The notes beneath the pieces were generated by a model. The model was not told where the DNA came from and ran no database searches. It worked only from the letters and a program-made list of their open reading frames with translations. A stretch of DNA of 64,000 nucleotides from Neocallimastix lanati (nom. inval.) (lineage: Eukaryota; Neocallimastigomycota; Neocallimastigomycetes; Neocallimastigales; Neocallimastigaceae): the NCBI GenBank assembly GCA_016946835.1, contig JACVTC010000050.1, positions 508,501-572,500 on the forward strand. The letters are read 5' to 3'. Below, in pieces: positions 21,501-33,100 of the stretch (its first letter is position 1; each line of letters opens with the position of its first letter). The translations under genes were made by a program, and so were the position numbers.

Positions 21501-23431
21501 CAGTTGCCTTTATTTCTTCGAGTTTGACTAAGTCTCAAAGAAACTACCCCATTTATGATAAGGAACTTCTCGCTATTAAAGTTGCTTTAGAGCAATGGCG
21601 TCACTTTTTAGAGGGTGCTCGTCATCCCTTTACTATTTACACTGATCATAAAAATTTAACATTTCCTAGAAAACCGGAAATGCTTTCGCAACGTCAAATT
21701 AGATGGTATGAATTTTTATCTCGTTTTGATTTTAATATTGTCTATAGATCTGGGAAAAAATCTGGTAAACCTGATTTACTATCTAGGAGAAGTGATCATT
21801 TATTTAATTTTGAATTTAATTCTTCTTGTCGTGTTATTAACTGTTTTACTATTAATAATGATACCCTTGCTAATTCTATTTTGAATGCTCTTGAGAATGA
21901 TGAATTCTATAATTCTGTTAAATCATCCTTATCTATTAATAATGCTGTTAACCCTAAAATTCAAAATATTAATAAATTTATGATTGATAAAGAAGGATTT
22001 TTACTCTTTAATAATCTGATTTATGTTCCTAAATCGATTCGAACGAGAGTTCTTGAACTCCATCATGACTCTCCTACTGCTGGTCATTTTGGTGTTTCTA
22101 AGACTCAAGAATTACTTAGCCGCAATTTTTGGTGGCCTAATTTTTCTCTTGATGTTAAAAAATTTATTAAGTCTTGTGAAGTTTGCTGTAAATCAAAAAT
22201 TCCTAGACACAAGCCATATGGACTTCTTTCACCCTTGTCCACTCCTAATAGAGCTTGGTCTGATATTTCTATGGATTTTATCGTTGAATTACCTAAGTCT
22301 AAAGATATGACTACAATTATGGTTGTTGTTGATCGTTTGACTAAAATGGCTCATTTTATTCCTTTTCGTTGTCTTCCTACTGCTTCAATTGCTGCTGATG
22401 CTTTTATCTCGAATATTTTTAAATTACATGGTTTCCCTGATTCTATTATTTCTGATAGAGGATCGCAATTTACATCTGAATTTTGGAATCGCTTATGTAA
22501 ACTTCTTGATATTACTCATTCTCTTTCTACCTCCAACCATCCGGAGACTGATGGTCAAACGGAGAGGGTGAACGGAATATTGGAACAATATCTTCGTTGT
22601 TTCATAAATGAAAGGCAAAATAATTGGGTCGATTTACTACCTTTCGCTGAATTCGCTTACAATAATACTTTACATCAATCTATAAATCAATCACCATTCT
22701 TCGCAAACTATGGTTTTAATCCTAAATTTAGTCCTGAGATTCCATCCTCAGAAAGACCAAGTAGAGCTGAAAAAAGAATATTAGATATTAATAAAAATAT
22801 TGAATTTTTAAAAAGAAACTTAGAAGAAGCTAAGAAAACTTATAAAAAATACGCCGATTTGAAAAGACTTCCTTCCCCTAATTTCGAAGTCGGTAAAAAA
22901 GTTTGGTTACTTAAAGGATCTACTACTAAGAATGTTAAAAGAAAACTAGCCGATCAATTGATAGGTCCTTTTGAAATAATTGAAAAAGTTAGTCCCTTAG
23001 CGTACAAACTTAAACTACCTAATAATATGCATTGTCATCCAATTTTTCATGTTTCTTTACTTGAACCTTATTATGAGAATGAATTTGAAGATAGAAATGT
23101 TAATAAACGAAAGAGTATAAATTTAACTACAAATAATTCCGATATGATTCCAGATAAAATAATTAATATGAGAACTTATAAAGGAAAGAATCGTTTTCTT
23201 ATCTCTTGGAAAGGATCAAATGAAGACTCTTGGATAGATGAAGATCAAATTTTAGATAAACAGTTAATTCAGGAATACTTTAAAAAAAATAAGAAAAATA
23301 AAACAAGAACAAAGGATCAAGAATCTATTAAGAATGATGATCATGCCAATGATTTCATTGTAAGACATAAATATCAACCCTTTGTTATAGAACTTCCCTC
23401 AAGAAATGATTCTCGCAGGAGCTCGACTTAA
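18593..23431 (+). CDS. Gag-Pol polyprotein of element B with chromodomain
   Basis: A single open frame of about 1612 residues from the first ATG. The order is: Gag capsid-like region, CCHC knuckle ([14 protein letters not shown], about 251), protease LIDSGSD (about 343), reverse transcriptase YIDD (about 801), RNase H ([13 protein letters not shown], about 949), integrase zinc finger (near 1153), DD35E core (about 1226, 1288, 1323), and a C-terminal chromodomain (about 1520-1566, [20 protein letters not shown]). The chromodomain would steer integration to marked chromatin. One frame for Gag and Pol is the Tf1 arrangement. The frame is also open upstream to a GTG at 18548, and the intervening residues ([14 protein letters not shown]) are conserved in D and F, so translation may begin before the first ATG. 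Confidence 0.92.
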   Translation: MAERGREEKRKVSKPPIFNGERKELKGFLTIVNMNFEDTPDDFPDDRSKVRFITSFLRGDPLNWASNLWDNEDPLIDNLNNFKRELKINYGDPEVETIVANGKLDTIRQKKYGQVLEYINQFKTTCQNSDFNESAKIYMFLKGLHYKMREQLAVVNPNPDSLNKLYTDVIQIENLSKRTNLVEFYYNQQRVRNSQQNSNHNQRNSSRRDDPMDVDLFRIKNDRYRRYNQNYNQNLYVENKRDFSEEKKKGLCFLCKQPGHLQFNCPNRKRPSGVKHKNKIRETDENLPSAKLRRIRMIKESDDAQKIRAITDEENAMNKRKNNIITFYIKTNDIEEVPVRVLIDSGSDLNFIHPSFVNKNKIKLNEVKRSFNVTGLGYGISTIYEQTEKCILRFKNHFEVIQLYALYIPDVDIILGIPWIEKHCPMNYHDSRKISFPSGYCARNCNNDKRKRKNKNRSKKGSKKCKIDIEPEEENSYEPSTPYKCKPLWDSESESEAEYVRGRKVRTINDSDSDSDSDSINISVKDNDCSKEKINFCNFRELSTIDKIKKSCNFIKSCKNEILNKESKLVAEPTNYFFSYQNCVLDNLCNCLIIQNLDNNNIVNDSDNKISIPPCYLDYIEVFDEKNCDKLPPHREYDCEINLKDNSILFYGPIYPLTEAERDELKKYIKENLAKGFIRKSKSPAGAPVLFVKKKDGTLRLCIDYRKLNEMTIRNSYPLPLISELIDRVKGAKYFTKLDLKSAYNLVRIKEGDEYKTAFRTRYGHYEYLVMPFGLKNAPATFQHFINDVLSDYLDDFVISYIDDILIYSNNLEEHHEHVRKVLKKLLDNNLYVKLEKCEFDVTETSFLGYIISKDGLKPDPEKIKAILDWPVPTNVKEVQSFIGLCNYYRVFIKDFAKIALPIHKLTRKNVPFIWGPEQQNAFVKLKELFTSAPILINPDSNKPFIVETDASNFAVGAVLSQEVDGNLHPVAFISSSLTKSQRNYPIYDKELLAIKVALEQWRHFLEGARHPFTIYTDHKNLTFPRKPEMLSQRQIRWYEFLSRFDFNIVYRSGKKSGKPDLLSRRSDHLFNFEFNSSCRVINCFTINNDTLANSILNALENDEFYNSVKSSLSINNAVNPKIQNINKFMIDKEGFLLFNNLIYVPKSIRTRVLELHHDSPTAGHFGVSKTQELLSRNFWWPNFSLDVKKFIKSCEVCCKSKIPRHKPYGLLSPLSTPNRAWSDISMDFIVELPKSKDMTTIMVVVDRLTKMAHFIPFRCLPTASIAADAFISNIFKLHGFPDSIISDRGSQFTSEFWNRLCKLLDITHSLSTSNHPETDGQTERVNGILEQYLRCFINERQNNWVDLLPFAEFAYNNTLHQSINQSPFFANYGFNPKFSPEIPSSERPSRAEKRILDINKNIEFLKRNLEEAKKTYKKYADLKRLPSPNFEVGKKVWLLKGSTTKNVKRKLADQLIGPFEIIEKVSPLAYKLKLPNNMHCHPIFHVSLLEPYYENEFEDRNVNKRKSINLTTNNSDMIPDKIINMRTYKGKNRFLISWKGSNEDSWIDEDQILDKQLIQEYFKKNKKNKTRTKDQESIKNDDHANDFIVRHKYQPFVIELPSRNDSRRSST

Positions 23432-23441
23432 AGGGCGAGAT
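23411..23441 (+). promoter_or_regulatory. Stem-loop and polypurine tract before the 3' LTR of B
   Basis: TCTCGC and GCGAGA pair around AGGAGCTCGACTTAAAGG, so that the purine tract AAAGGGCGAGA forms part of the 3' arm just before the LTR. F has the same stem and D a slightly weaker one. Confidence 0.65.
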
Positions 23442-24182
23442 TGTAAAGATATGATCAATATCTTTAGTACATTAATTAATTTATTTTGTACATTAAATTA
23501 TTTAATGTAATTCACGTTTACAAAATAATGCTAATGCATTAAATTATGTAAAATATATTAATTTATGAAATTAATTGATTTATGAAAATTAATAATAAAT
23601 TTATATTTCATATAATATATAAATTTAAAAATATAAAATTAATTTTTAAATAACCTAAAATTTAGTAATAAAATATATTAATAATTTTAGTTTAGTTTAA
23701 TTTTAGTTTAGTTTAATTTTAGTTTAGTTTAATAATCATAAAAATTAAATAGTAATATATAATTAATAGTATTAATAATAAAAGAATAATAAATAAATAA
23801 TAAATAAGAACTTATTCAATTTGAGTCAAAACAAATTGAATAAAAAGCTTATTGAATTAGTTTTAGTTTTTTATAACTTTATTTAATTTTAGATTAGTTT
23901 TTGTTTATTTTATATTGAATATATATTTAAATAAATAGAAATAGTATATTATAATATAATTAAGAAAAAATATAAATACATGTAAAATTATTCTATTAAA
24001 GAAAATGTAGTTGTTATTAACTATTTTGCAGTTAATAACTAATAAAAAGAATTTTTATAATAAAGTGATTAATAAAAGAATTTTTTTTAAAAAAATAAAT
24101 TTCATTTGAGTATTGTTATTGATAGTGTTGTTTTTTTTTTTTTTTTCGTAATTGTAATCTGCTCCATAAGGAACATTTTACA
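23442..24182 (+). repeat. 3' LTR of element B
   Basis: 741 bp, same ends as the 5' LTR, with one more 15-bp repeat unit. Confidence 0.92.
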
Positions 24183-24187
24183 AAGTA

Positions 24188-25917
24188 TTGCTAAACCTCT
24201 CTATAAACTTTTAAAGAAAGAAACCCCATTTGTTTGGAACTCAGAACAAGAAGAAGGATTCGATAAGTTGAAAGATAGATTAATGAAAGCACCAATACTA
24301 ACAATGCCAGATTTTGAAAAGCAATTTATTATACGTACGGATGCATCATATTCAGGAATAGGAGGTGTATTATTACAGAAAGATGAAAAAAATAATGAAA
24401 AGCCAATACATTTTATTAGTCGAACTTTAAAACCAGGAGAACAAAACTACGGAATTACTGATCTTGAAGATACTGCTGCTGCTTATTGTGTCAAAAAATT
24501 TAAATCATACTTTGCTGGAAATAAATTCGAAACTCTTCTCTACACGGATCACAAACCATTAGTAGGACTCTTTAAGAATAAAGAAACAAATAATGCAAGA
24601 CAGACAAGATGGGTAATATTATTTTCAATGCTTAAAATAAAAGTATTATACGAACCCGGAAAAAAGAATGTCATAGCAGATGCACTGTCCAGAATGGAAT
24701 CTAAAGACGAAATAGTTGCTCCTTTAATATTGGAAGATGGTAATAACCCCGTTAATAATTTTAAAAATAGCTTTGTAACAATTGACAATGTAGAATATTA
24801 TGATGATAAAGATTCTAAAACCCTAAGAAAAGTTATAAAGGATAATGAAGAAAAGATAAATCTTGTTTTACAGGCCCATGGAATCGGGCATGAAGGAATA
24901 TTCAAGACTTATAATCGGCTCAAACGCGACTACTACTGGAGAAACATGATATTGGATGTTAAGTACTTAGTTAGAACATGTAAAAGATGCCAACTCTTTC
25001 GTCCACAAACAGGAAATTATCAAACTGAAAATTTATCTACTAAACCTGGTTTACCATTTACGAAGGTTGGATTAGACATTGTTGGACCTTTACCCAAAAC
25101 ACAGAAGGGATACCAATATATCTTTGTATTAGTAGATTATCTTACCAAGTGGGTCGAAGCCGAACCCAGTATTAATATCGAATCTGATGATGTCATACAT
25201 TTTCTTACAAGAGTATTTTCTAGGCACGGTACACCAGAGATACTTGTCACTGACAACGGTCCGCAGTTTCGATCAGATAAGACAAAGTCTTTCTTAGATC
25301 TCTATGGTGTCTATGTAAACTATACTAATGTTTATCACCCGGAATCCAATGGCGAGGTAGAGAATCGCAATAAAGAAATTGGGAAGTATTTAAGAATATT
25401 ATGTAATAAAAATACTACTAATTGGGACGAAATCCTTCCAAGTGCATTATGGGCTATTAGAACATGTAAGCATGAAACAACTAAATTTTCAAGTTTTGAG
25501 CTTCTATATGGTCGTCGGGATTTGCAGCCATTTGAGCTAATGATTAACTTAGATAAAAAAGAGGAGTGGGAGTCTGACGAAGAATATTTAATTAGAAGAT
25601 TCACAAAACATAATAAATGGATAAAAGAAGCTGTTAACAATATTGAAACAGCTAATAAGCTTTGGGAAGATCGGAGAAAACAAATGAAGAGACTTAAGGC
25701 AGATTACAATCCAGGGGATCTTGTATTAGTACGACTAATAAATCGAAGAAAACTTGACCCATTTTTCCTTGGACCAATGAAGATAGTTAAAAAACAATTT
25801 AATACTGTTACCTTGTGTGATCCGCTCACTAATGAAATTGCAGAACGTAATGTCCATTTAAAAAATATTGTTCCGTATAAGTTATGTGAAATAGAGACTT
25901 CAGGGACGAAGTCCTAA
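24188..25917 (+). pseudogene. Pol of element C, 3' part, after the insertion of B
   Basis: Coding sequence of C resumes after B and its AAGTA duplication with RNase H (RTDASYSGIGGVLL), TDHKP, the integrase finger (HGIGHEG and CKRCQ), the DD35E core (GLDIVGP, VTDNGPQF, NGEVENRNKE) and the GPY/F-like end (LGPMKIVKKQFNTVTLCDP). There is no chromodomain. A possible start codon further upstream lies in the B LTR and is not a real start. The last codons overlap the conserved stem-loop GACTTC/GAAGTC. Confidence 0.9.
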
Positions 25918-25933
25918 CTCAACGGGGGCATCT
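25896..25933 (+). promoter_or_regulatory. Stem-loop and polypurine tract of element C
   Basis: GACTTC (25896-25901) and GAAGTC (25908-25913) pair around AGGGAC. AACGGGGGCATCT then precedes the LTR. The layout is the same as in A and E. Confidence 0.75.
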
Positions 25934-26601
25934 TGATACGGAACAATCTAATATTGCTTATATTATTGAATTTATTATTTTATATTTGTTTTTATTTCTT
26001 TTATATTATTTTTATTTTATATCTTTATTTTTATTTTAAATTTTTATTTGTATTTTTACTTTTACTTTATTTTTATTTTAATTTTTATTATAATATTTTT
26101 ATCTTATATTTTATTTTTATTTTATATTTTTATTTTTATTTTTACTTTTACTTTTATTTTTACTTTAATTTTTATTATTTTTATATATTATTTTATTATT
26201 TTTTATATTTTATTTTAATTAATTAAAAATTTATTTGAACCAATAAAAAAACTTCATTAAATTCTATAAATAACTTGTAAAATCAAAAAATATTAAAAAC
26301 TCTCTCTCAAAATTTTATAAATTAAATTTTAGAATAAAATAAGGTAAAATAAATTAAGGGTGTTTTAATTTAGTGTTAAGCTGTGTTGTTAATATAATAG
26401 TTTTAAGTTTAAATAATAATTAAGTTAGTTAAGGGGTTTAAAATAAAATAAAAGAGAGCTTAGTTAATATTTAAAAACATTAGAATATTAATGTTGAGTT
26501 TAATTAGTTTAGATAATATTCGGAAATAATTAAATAAGTTTAATTAGAATTAATTAGAATATATTATTATTGAAAATAAATAAATGAAAAGTCCTGTACC
26601 A
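25934..26601 (+). repeat. 3' LTR of element C
   Basis: 668 bp, starting TGATACGGAACAATC and ending GTCCTGTACCA. It shows the uninterrupted site into which solo LTR G went in the other copy. TTTTTA-rich low-complexity sequence fills its first 250 bp. Confidence 0.9.
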
Positions 26602-26605
26602 GTTA

Positions 26606-27644
26606 TGATAAATAACAAAATTATTAAATTAAAATAAATAATAAAAAACAAATTCTTGTCTAACTTAACCAAAAAATTAATCCATTCTAAAAAAAAATTA
26701 AATCCATATTTAAGAAAAATTAATTAAATAAAAATAATTAAAATAAAATAATAATAAATTAATTAATCATTAATAATTTTAATTAAAAACTAAAATAAAT
26801 TAATAAATGATATTTTTCTAAAACTACAAATAAACAAAATAATAAACAAATTTAATAAATTATAAATAACAAATAAACAAACTTATAAACATCTCAAAAT
26901 TAAAATTAAATAGTTAAATAATTTTTTAAGTTACTTTTATTTAAAATAATGATTATTTTATTTATTTTATAACTCAACTTTTATAAACAAATTGTAATTA
27001 AAATAACATTTTAAAACTCATCTTTATCAACATTTTAATTGTAAATATTGTTTAATTTAATAATAAATTATTCTTTATTTCTCTTTTATTAATTTTATTA
27101 TTTTTAATGTAAATAGTTTAAAATCAAAGAAAAATATAAAAACATGTAAATATTTCTTATAAATTATTCTTTATTATTAATTAGTTAATAAATTATTATA
27201 AATATTTTATTAGTTTTAATAATCAATTTTTTATGATTATTAATTATTTAATAAATTATTATAGATATTTTATTAGTTTTTAATAATCAATTTTTTATGA
27301 TTATTAATTAATTAATAAATTATTATAAATATTTTATTAGTTATTAATAATCAATTTTATTATTAAAATTTAAAATAAATTAGTATAAATAATAAATATT
27401 TCATTTTATTATTTTATTAGTTTTTAACAATTATTTTATTAATTTAAACAAAATTAATTATTAAATAAATAAAGATTAATATTAAAATAAAAATAAATTT
27501 TTTTTAATAAAACATTTTTGTGTTTAATAATAAAACATATTTATTTTTTTTAAATTTCTTAAATCAATTTTATTCAGTATTTATCCTTTTATTCACTTCT
27601 ACAAAATTTAATTTTTGTAGATTAAGAATATTGGGTATAAATCA
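26606..27644 (+). repeat. Solo LTR R1
   Basis: A 1039-bp unit starts TGATAAATAAC and ends GGTATAAATCA, flanked by GTTA on both sides, a 4-bp target duplication. It has an AATATAAAAACATG promoter-like box. No internal element of this family is in the window. Confidence 0.85.
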
Positions 27645-27649
27645 GTTAT

Positions 27650-28686
27650 TGATAAATAACAAAATTATTAAATTAAAATAAATAATAAAAAACAAATTCT
27701 TGTCTAACTTAACCCAAAAATTAATCCATTCTAAAAAAAATTAAATCCATATTTAAGAAAAATTAATTAAATAAAAATAATTAAAATAAAATAATAATAA
27801 ATTAATTAATCATTAATAATTTTAATTAAAAACTAAAATAAATTAATAAATAATATTTTTCTAAAACTCCAAATAAACAAAATAATAAACAAATTTAATA
27901 AATTATAAATAACAAATAAACAAACTTATAAACATCGCAAAATTAAAATTAAATAGTTAAATAATTTTTAAGTTACTTTTATTTAAAATAATGATTATTT
28001 TATTTATTTTATAACTCAACTTTTATAAACAAATTGTAATTAAAATAACATTTTAAAACTCATCTTTATCAACATTTTAATTGTAAATATTGTTTAATTT
28101 AATAATAAATTATTCTTTATTTCTCTTTTATTAATTTTATTATTTTTAATGTAAATAGTTTAAAATCAAAGAAAAATATAAAAACATGTAAATATTTCTT
28201 ATAAATTATTCTTTATTATTAATTAGTTAATAAATTATTATAAATATTTTATTAGTTTTAATAATCAATTTTTTATGATTATTAATTATTTAATAAATTA
28301 TTATAGATATTTTATTAGTTTTTAATAATCAATTTTTTATGATTATTAATTAGTTAATAAATTATTATAAATATTTTATTAGTTATTAATAATCAATTTT
28401 ATTATTAAAATTTAAAATAAATTAGTATAAATAATAAATATTTCATTTTATTATTTTATTAGTTTTTAACAATTATTTTATTAATTTAAACAAAATTAAT
28501 TATTAAATAAATAAAGATTAATATTAAAATAAAAATAAATTTTTTTAATAAAACATTTTTGTGTTTAATAATAAAACATATTTATTTTTTTTAAATTCCT
28601 TAAATCAATTTTTATTCAGTATTTATCCTTTTATTCACTTCTGCAAAATTTAATTTTTGTAGATTAAGAATATTAGGTATAAATCA
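27650..28686 (+). repeat. Solo LTR R2
   Basis: A second copy (1037 bp), nearly identical to R1 and separated from it by five bases. It is flanked by TTAT on both sides, so it is a separate insertion and not a simple tandem duplication. Confidence 0.85.
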
Positions 28687-28802
28687 TTATTGATACGAGG
28701 CCAAGTGAAAAATTAAAATTAAATAAAATTAAATTTACATAAAAAATAGAAAATCAAATTAATCCATAAAAGGATAAATTAAATTGAAATTTATATATAA
28801 AG

Positions 28803-29573
28803 TGTAAAGATTTAATAGAATCTTTAATAATTAATTATTACATAATTAATTAATGTAATAAAATTACATAAATTTATGATTTACGTATATGAAAATTAAT
28901 TATAAATTTATGTAAACTTTTCATAAAGGAAAAATTATTATTTAAATAATTTTGGATAATAACTTAAATCTAAATAATTTATTTAAGTTAGTTAATTTAG
29001 TTTAGTTTATTTAAAATAGTTATTCTATTTAACTTAGTTAATTTAGTTTAGTTAGTTTAAAATACTTTAAAATTAATTTCGGAATAGTTTTAAATAGTTA
29101 AAATTAGTTTAAATAGTTTACAAAAATAGTTTTGAATTGTAAATATATAAACATTAGTATTAATAATATTTATATAATAAATATATAATAAATGAGTTTT
29201 TATTGAATTTAATTATTATCGTAAATAAATTGAAAGTTTATTAAATTAATTATTGTTTAGTTTAGTTAATTATTATTTAATAAAATTATTAATAAATATT
29301 TTGTTTATAAATAAATAGTAATATATGTAAATTAGATAGAAATAATATATTATAATGTAATAATGAAAAAATATAAATACATGTAAATTTCTATAATTAA
29401 ATCGATGTATTAGTTATTGACTATATGATAGTTAATAACAAAAAAGAGATTTAATTTTTTTAATTAATAAAGATTATTTTATTTAAAAAAAAAACGAATT
29501 TTTATTACGTGTTTTTTTTATTTTTGTGTTAAAATTTGTTATTTGTAATCTGTTTCTGATAGAACTCTTTACA
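28803..29573 (+). repeat. 5' LTR of element D
   Basis: 771 bp, matching 35041-35811. It contains the TATA box and self-primer listed separately. Confidence 0.92.
29372..29439 (+). promoter_or_regulatory. TATA box, presumed transcript start and self-primer of D
   Basis: TATAAATA at 29372-29379. GTATTAGTTAT at 29407-29417, 35 bases downstream, complements the 11 bases after the LTR. It overlaps a 10-bp stem (29413-29439) with one G-U pair. Confidence 0.75.
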
Positions 29574-29584
29574 ATAACTAATAC
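29574..29584 (+). promoter_or_regulatory. Self-primed primer binding site of D
   Basis: ATAACTAATAC abuts the 5' LTR and is the exact reverse complement of 29407-29417. Confidence 0.75.
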
Positions 29585-29629
29585 CTTTTAAATAAAAAGA
29601 AACACGTTATAAATAATAAAATTTTCTAC

Positions 29630-29815
29630 TGATTTAGGACTCTACTTTAGGACTCTACTTTAGGACTCTACTTTCTACTGATTTAGGACTCTACTTTAGA
29701 ACTCTACTTTCTACTGATTTAGGACTCTACTTTAGAACTCTGCTTTCTACTCATCTAGGACTCTACTTTCTACTGATTTAGGACTCTGCTTTCTACTCAT
29801 CTAGGACTCTATAAT
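29630..29815 (+). repeat. Tandem repeats in the leader of D
   Basis: Units of TTAGGACTCTACT alternate with TTCTACTGATTTAGGACTCTAC in a composite array. It occupies the same leader position as the arrays of B and F but has a different sequence. Confidence 0.85.
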
Positions 29816-29948
29816 TTTGACTTTTAACATAGATTTTTATTGCTCTTAAGCATTGTTAACCCTTACTGATTTTGGACTCTTATTATTGTTGCTATTCAGG
29901 TTGAAATATTAATAATAGTTATATTATTCTATATTTTCTTCGTTTACT

Positions 29949-29984
29949 CGTTCGACACCTTTTCAAGTGAATAGAGTCTGAACG
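29949..29984 (+). other. Conserved 36-nt leader hairpin, element D
   Basis: CGTTCGAC pairs with GTC, a bulged T, and GAACG. It has the same span and flanks (GTTTACT, ACTTTA) as in B and F, with different stem bases that keep pairing. Confidence 0.78.
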
Positions 29985-30146
29985 ACTTTACGATATTAAA
30001 TATAGACATATTAATAACTTGTATAATTAATAATAAGAGATCAAAAAAAAAAAAAAAAAAAAAAATTTAATTATTAACGTCACTTTAACATTAACAATCT
30101 GGAAGAACTAAATCGCATATTTCAAAACCTTAATCTTGATGATAAC

Positions 30147-33100
30147 ATGGAGGGTCAACAACCAAACCAACTACCGATTCATCCTGCTACTCAACTGAAA
30201 ATTATTAACGATCCACCTTTATTTTCTGGATCTACAAAGGATCTTGATGGTTTTTTAACTCGAGTGGAATTGGCAATTGAGGTGAATCCTCATAGATTCC
30301 CCGATGATAGGAGAAGAGTAATGTTTGTAATCTCCTATTTAACAGGAAAAGCTTTAAATTGGGCTTCATGCCTCAGAAGGAATAACAATCCTGTCTTAGG
30401 AAATTATGGAAATTTTATTGCTGAACTTCGTAGAAATTTCGGAGACCCTGATGTAGAAGCTGTTATTGCTAACGGAAAATTGTGTAACATACGCCAATTT
30501 AAATATGGACATGTTGTAGAGTATATCTCCGAGTTCCAAAAAATAAGTCAATACTCCGACTTTAATGAACCGGCCAAGATATACATGTTCATAAAAGGTC
30601 TCCATTATAAGATGAGAGAAAAACTTGCTATTGTTAATCCAAACCCAGACAATTTGGAAAACTTATTTAGAGAGGCCGTAACGATTGAAAATCTAACAAA
30701 AAGAAACGATCTTAGAGAATATTATCTTACTCATCAGGACAGACGGAACTACAACCAAAATGACCCCATGGATGTCGATCTTTACCGAATTAAAAAGGGT
30801 CAAACTGCTACTAGATACTTTCCCTCTCACAGAAAAAATTACAATGAGCAAAATAACCCTTTTAGGGAAGAACGAAAAAGAAAGGGCTTATGCTTCGTTT
30901 GTGGTAAGGCTGGGCATTTACAGTTTAATTGCCCTAACAAGAAAAGACCAAAAAATATAAAACTCATCAATAGAGCATCTGATACAGAAGCAGCTTCAAC
31001 TTCTTCCTCTGCGCCGACTTCTTCTGTCAGACGAATTAAAAAGATTTGTGAAAATGAAAATGTTTACAGAATTCTTGATATTGTTGAAAAAGAAAATATG
31101 TTCTTTAAAGGTAAAACAAATATCCTTGATTTCTACATTAAAACCAACAATTCCGAAGAAACTAAAGTGAAGGTTCTTATTGACTCAGGTTCTGACATTA
31201 ACTGCATGCATCCTGAATTTGCTAGGGTTAATAAAATCAATTTGATCAATGCTGATAATTCCTTTAAAGTTGCTGGTCTTGGTTATGGTTTATCTACTGT
31301 TAAGAAAATGACAGAAAAATGTATCCTCCGTTTTAAGAATCACTTGGAAGTTATTCAATTATACGCCCTTCGTATCCCCGATGTAGATATCATTTTAGGA
31401 CTCCCTTGGATTGAAAAACATTGCCCTATTAACTACCATGATTCAAAGAAAATCTCTTTCAGTTCAGGATACTGTGCTCGACACTGTAATGTAGGGAAAA
31501 GAAATAGAAAAAATAAGAATAAAAAGAAGTTAAATAAAATTTCTACTAAAGGAAAGGAACCATATGAAGAACTTTCCGTAACAAAGGAAAAAAATAATCC
31601 TAAGCGTAAGTATTCCTTCGAATCTGATTCCGATATGGATTCTGATGAAGAAATTATGATTAGAGGTCGTCGTACTCGTATTAAAACTTGTAGTGAAAAA
31701 GAAGAACTTAATGATGTAAAAAATTTTTGTATAATTAATTATGATAGTGATGTAAATGATAGTTTTATGTTTGATAATGATGATGAAATTTATGAATTTA
31801 GTGATAGTAATAATATTAATTTAGATGAATTAAATAAAATTTGTAAAATTGATATTTTATGTAATAATGTAACAAAAAATTGTAATCATAATGATAATTT
31901 TAATAAAGATGAAAATAAAAAGTATATTTCTAAAAAGTGTTCTGTGAAAAATTTGTGTTGTATCTGTAATTGTTTAAAAATTAGTAATTTTGAGAATAAA
32001 TTAAATCAAAAAATTATAGGAATACCTCCTATTTATAACAATTACGCAGAAGTATTCAATGAAAGAAATTGCAACATACTCCCTCCACATCGTGAGTATG
32101 ATTGTGAAATAAGATTAAAGGATAATTCAAATTTATTTTATGGTCCAATATATCCTTTAACTGAGGCAGAACGAGATGAACTAAAAAAGTATATAAAAGA
32201 AAATTTAGAAAAAGGATTCATTAGGAAATCCAAATCACCCGCTGGTGCACCTGTATTATTTGTTAAAAAGAAAGATGGTTCATTGAGATTATGTGTTGAT
32301 TATAGAAAATTGAATGAAATGACCATCCGTAATTCTTATCCTCTTCCTTTAATAAGTGAATTATTAGATAGAGTTAAAGGTGCAAAATATTTTACCAAGT
32401 TGGACTTAAAGTCTGCCTACAATTTAGTAAGAATTAAAGAAGGTGATGAGTACAAGACTGCATTTCGTACTAGATATGGTCATTTTGAATATTTAGTTAT
32501 GCCTTTTGGCTTAAAAAATGCTCCAACCACCTTCCAGCATTTTATAAATGATGTTCTTAGCGATTACTTAGATGATTTTGTTATTTCTTACATTGATGAT
32601 ATATTAATTTATTCGAATAGTTTAGAGGAACATCATGAACACGTTAAAAAGGTGCTTAAAAAATTATTAGAAAATGACTTGTACATTAAATTAGAGAAAT
32701 GTGAATTCGATGTTACTGAAACCACTTTCCTTGGTTACATTTTATCAAAAGACGGCTTGAAAGTTGATCCTGAAAAGGTTAAAGCTATCCTAGATTGGCC
32801 TGTTCCTTCTAATGTAAAGGAAATACAATCATTTATTGGATTATGTAATTATTATAGAATTTTTATCAAGGATTTTGCTAAGATTGCGCGGCCCTTACAT
32901 AAACTTACCAGGAAAAATGTTCCATTTCTCTGGGGTTCTGATCAACAAAAATCCTTTGATAAATTAAAAGAACTTTTTACTTCTGCTCCAATTTTAAGAA
33001 ATCCTGATAGTAACAAACCTTTCATTGTGGAAACTGATGCTTCTAATTTCGCTGTTGGAGCTATACTTTCCCAAGAATTTGATGGTCAGTTACACCCAAT

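Larger units (their letters stand above)
17262..24182 (+). mobile_element. Element B, Tf1-like chromovirus, looks whole, nested in C
   Basis: The LTRs at 17262-17986 and 23442-24182 both start TGTAAAGATATGATC and end AACATTTTACA. AAGTA flanks both sides, a 5-bp target duplication inside the pol of C. One long gag-pol frame is present. The LTRs differ mainly by one 15-bp unit of a TTTTAGTTTAGTTTAA-type repeat and a T-run, so the insertion is fairly recent. There is no tRNA-type primer site. Confidence 0.93.
11993..26601 (+). mobile_element. Element C, Ty3/Gypsy lineage 1, broken by insertion
   Basis: The LTRs start TGATACGGAACAATC and end GTCCTGTACCA. The 3' LTR is 668 bp. The 5' LTR is 667 bp once solo LTR G and its duplicated 5 bases are left out. 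Inside are a tRNA-type primer site, gag, a frameshift signal and pol, the last split by the whole chromovirus B (17262-24182). The outer flanks do not match (ACAAA left, GTTAT right), which suggests a recombined or edge-deleted copy. Confidence 0.88.

Noticed and set aside
24106-24182. Start of a long frame within the 3' LTR of B
   Set aside because: The coding sequence of C resumes only after the LTR. The upstream part is accidental read-through of LTR sequence.
26606-28686. Simple tandem duplication of a 1-kb segment
   Set aside because: Each copy has its own 4-bp flanking duplication (GTTA, TTAT), and a third copy with TAAA lies at 48590, so these are separate solo LTR insertions.
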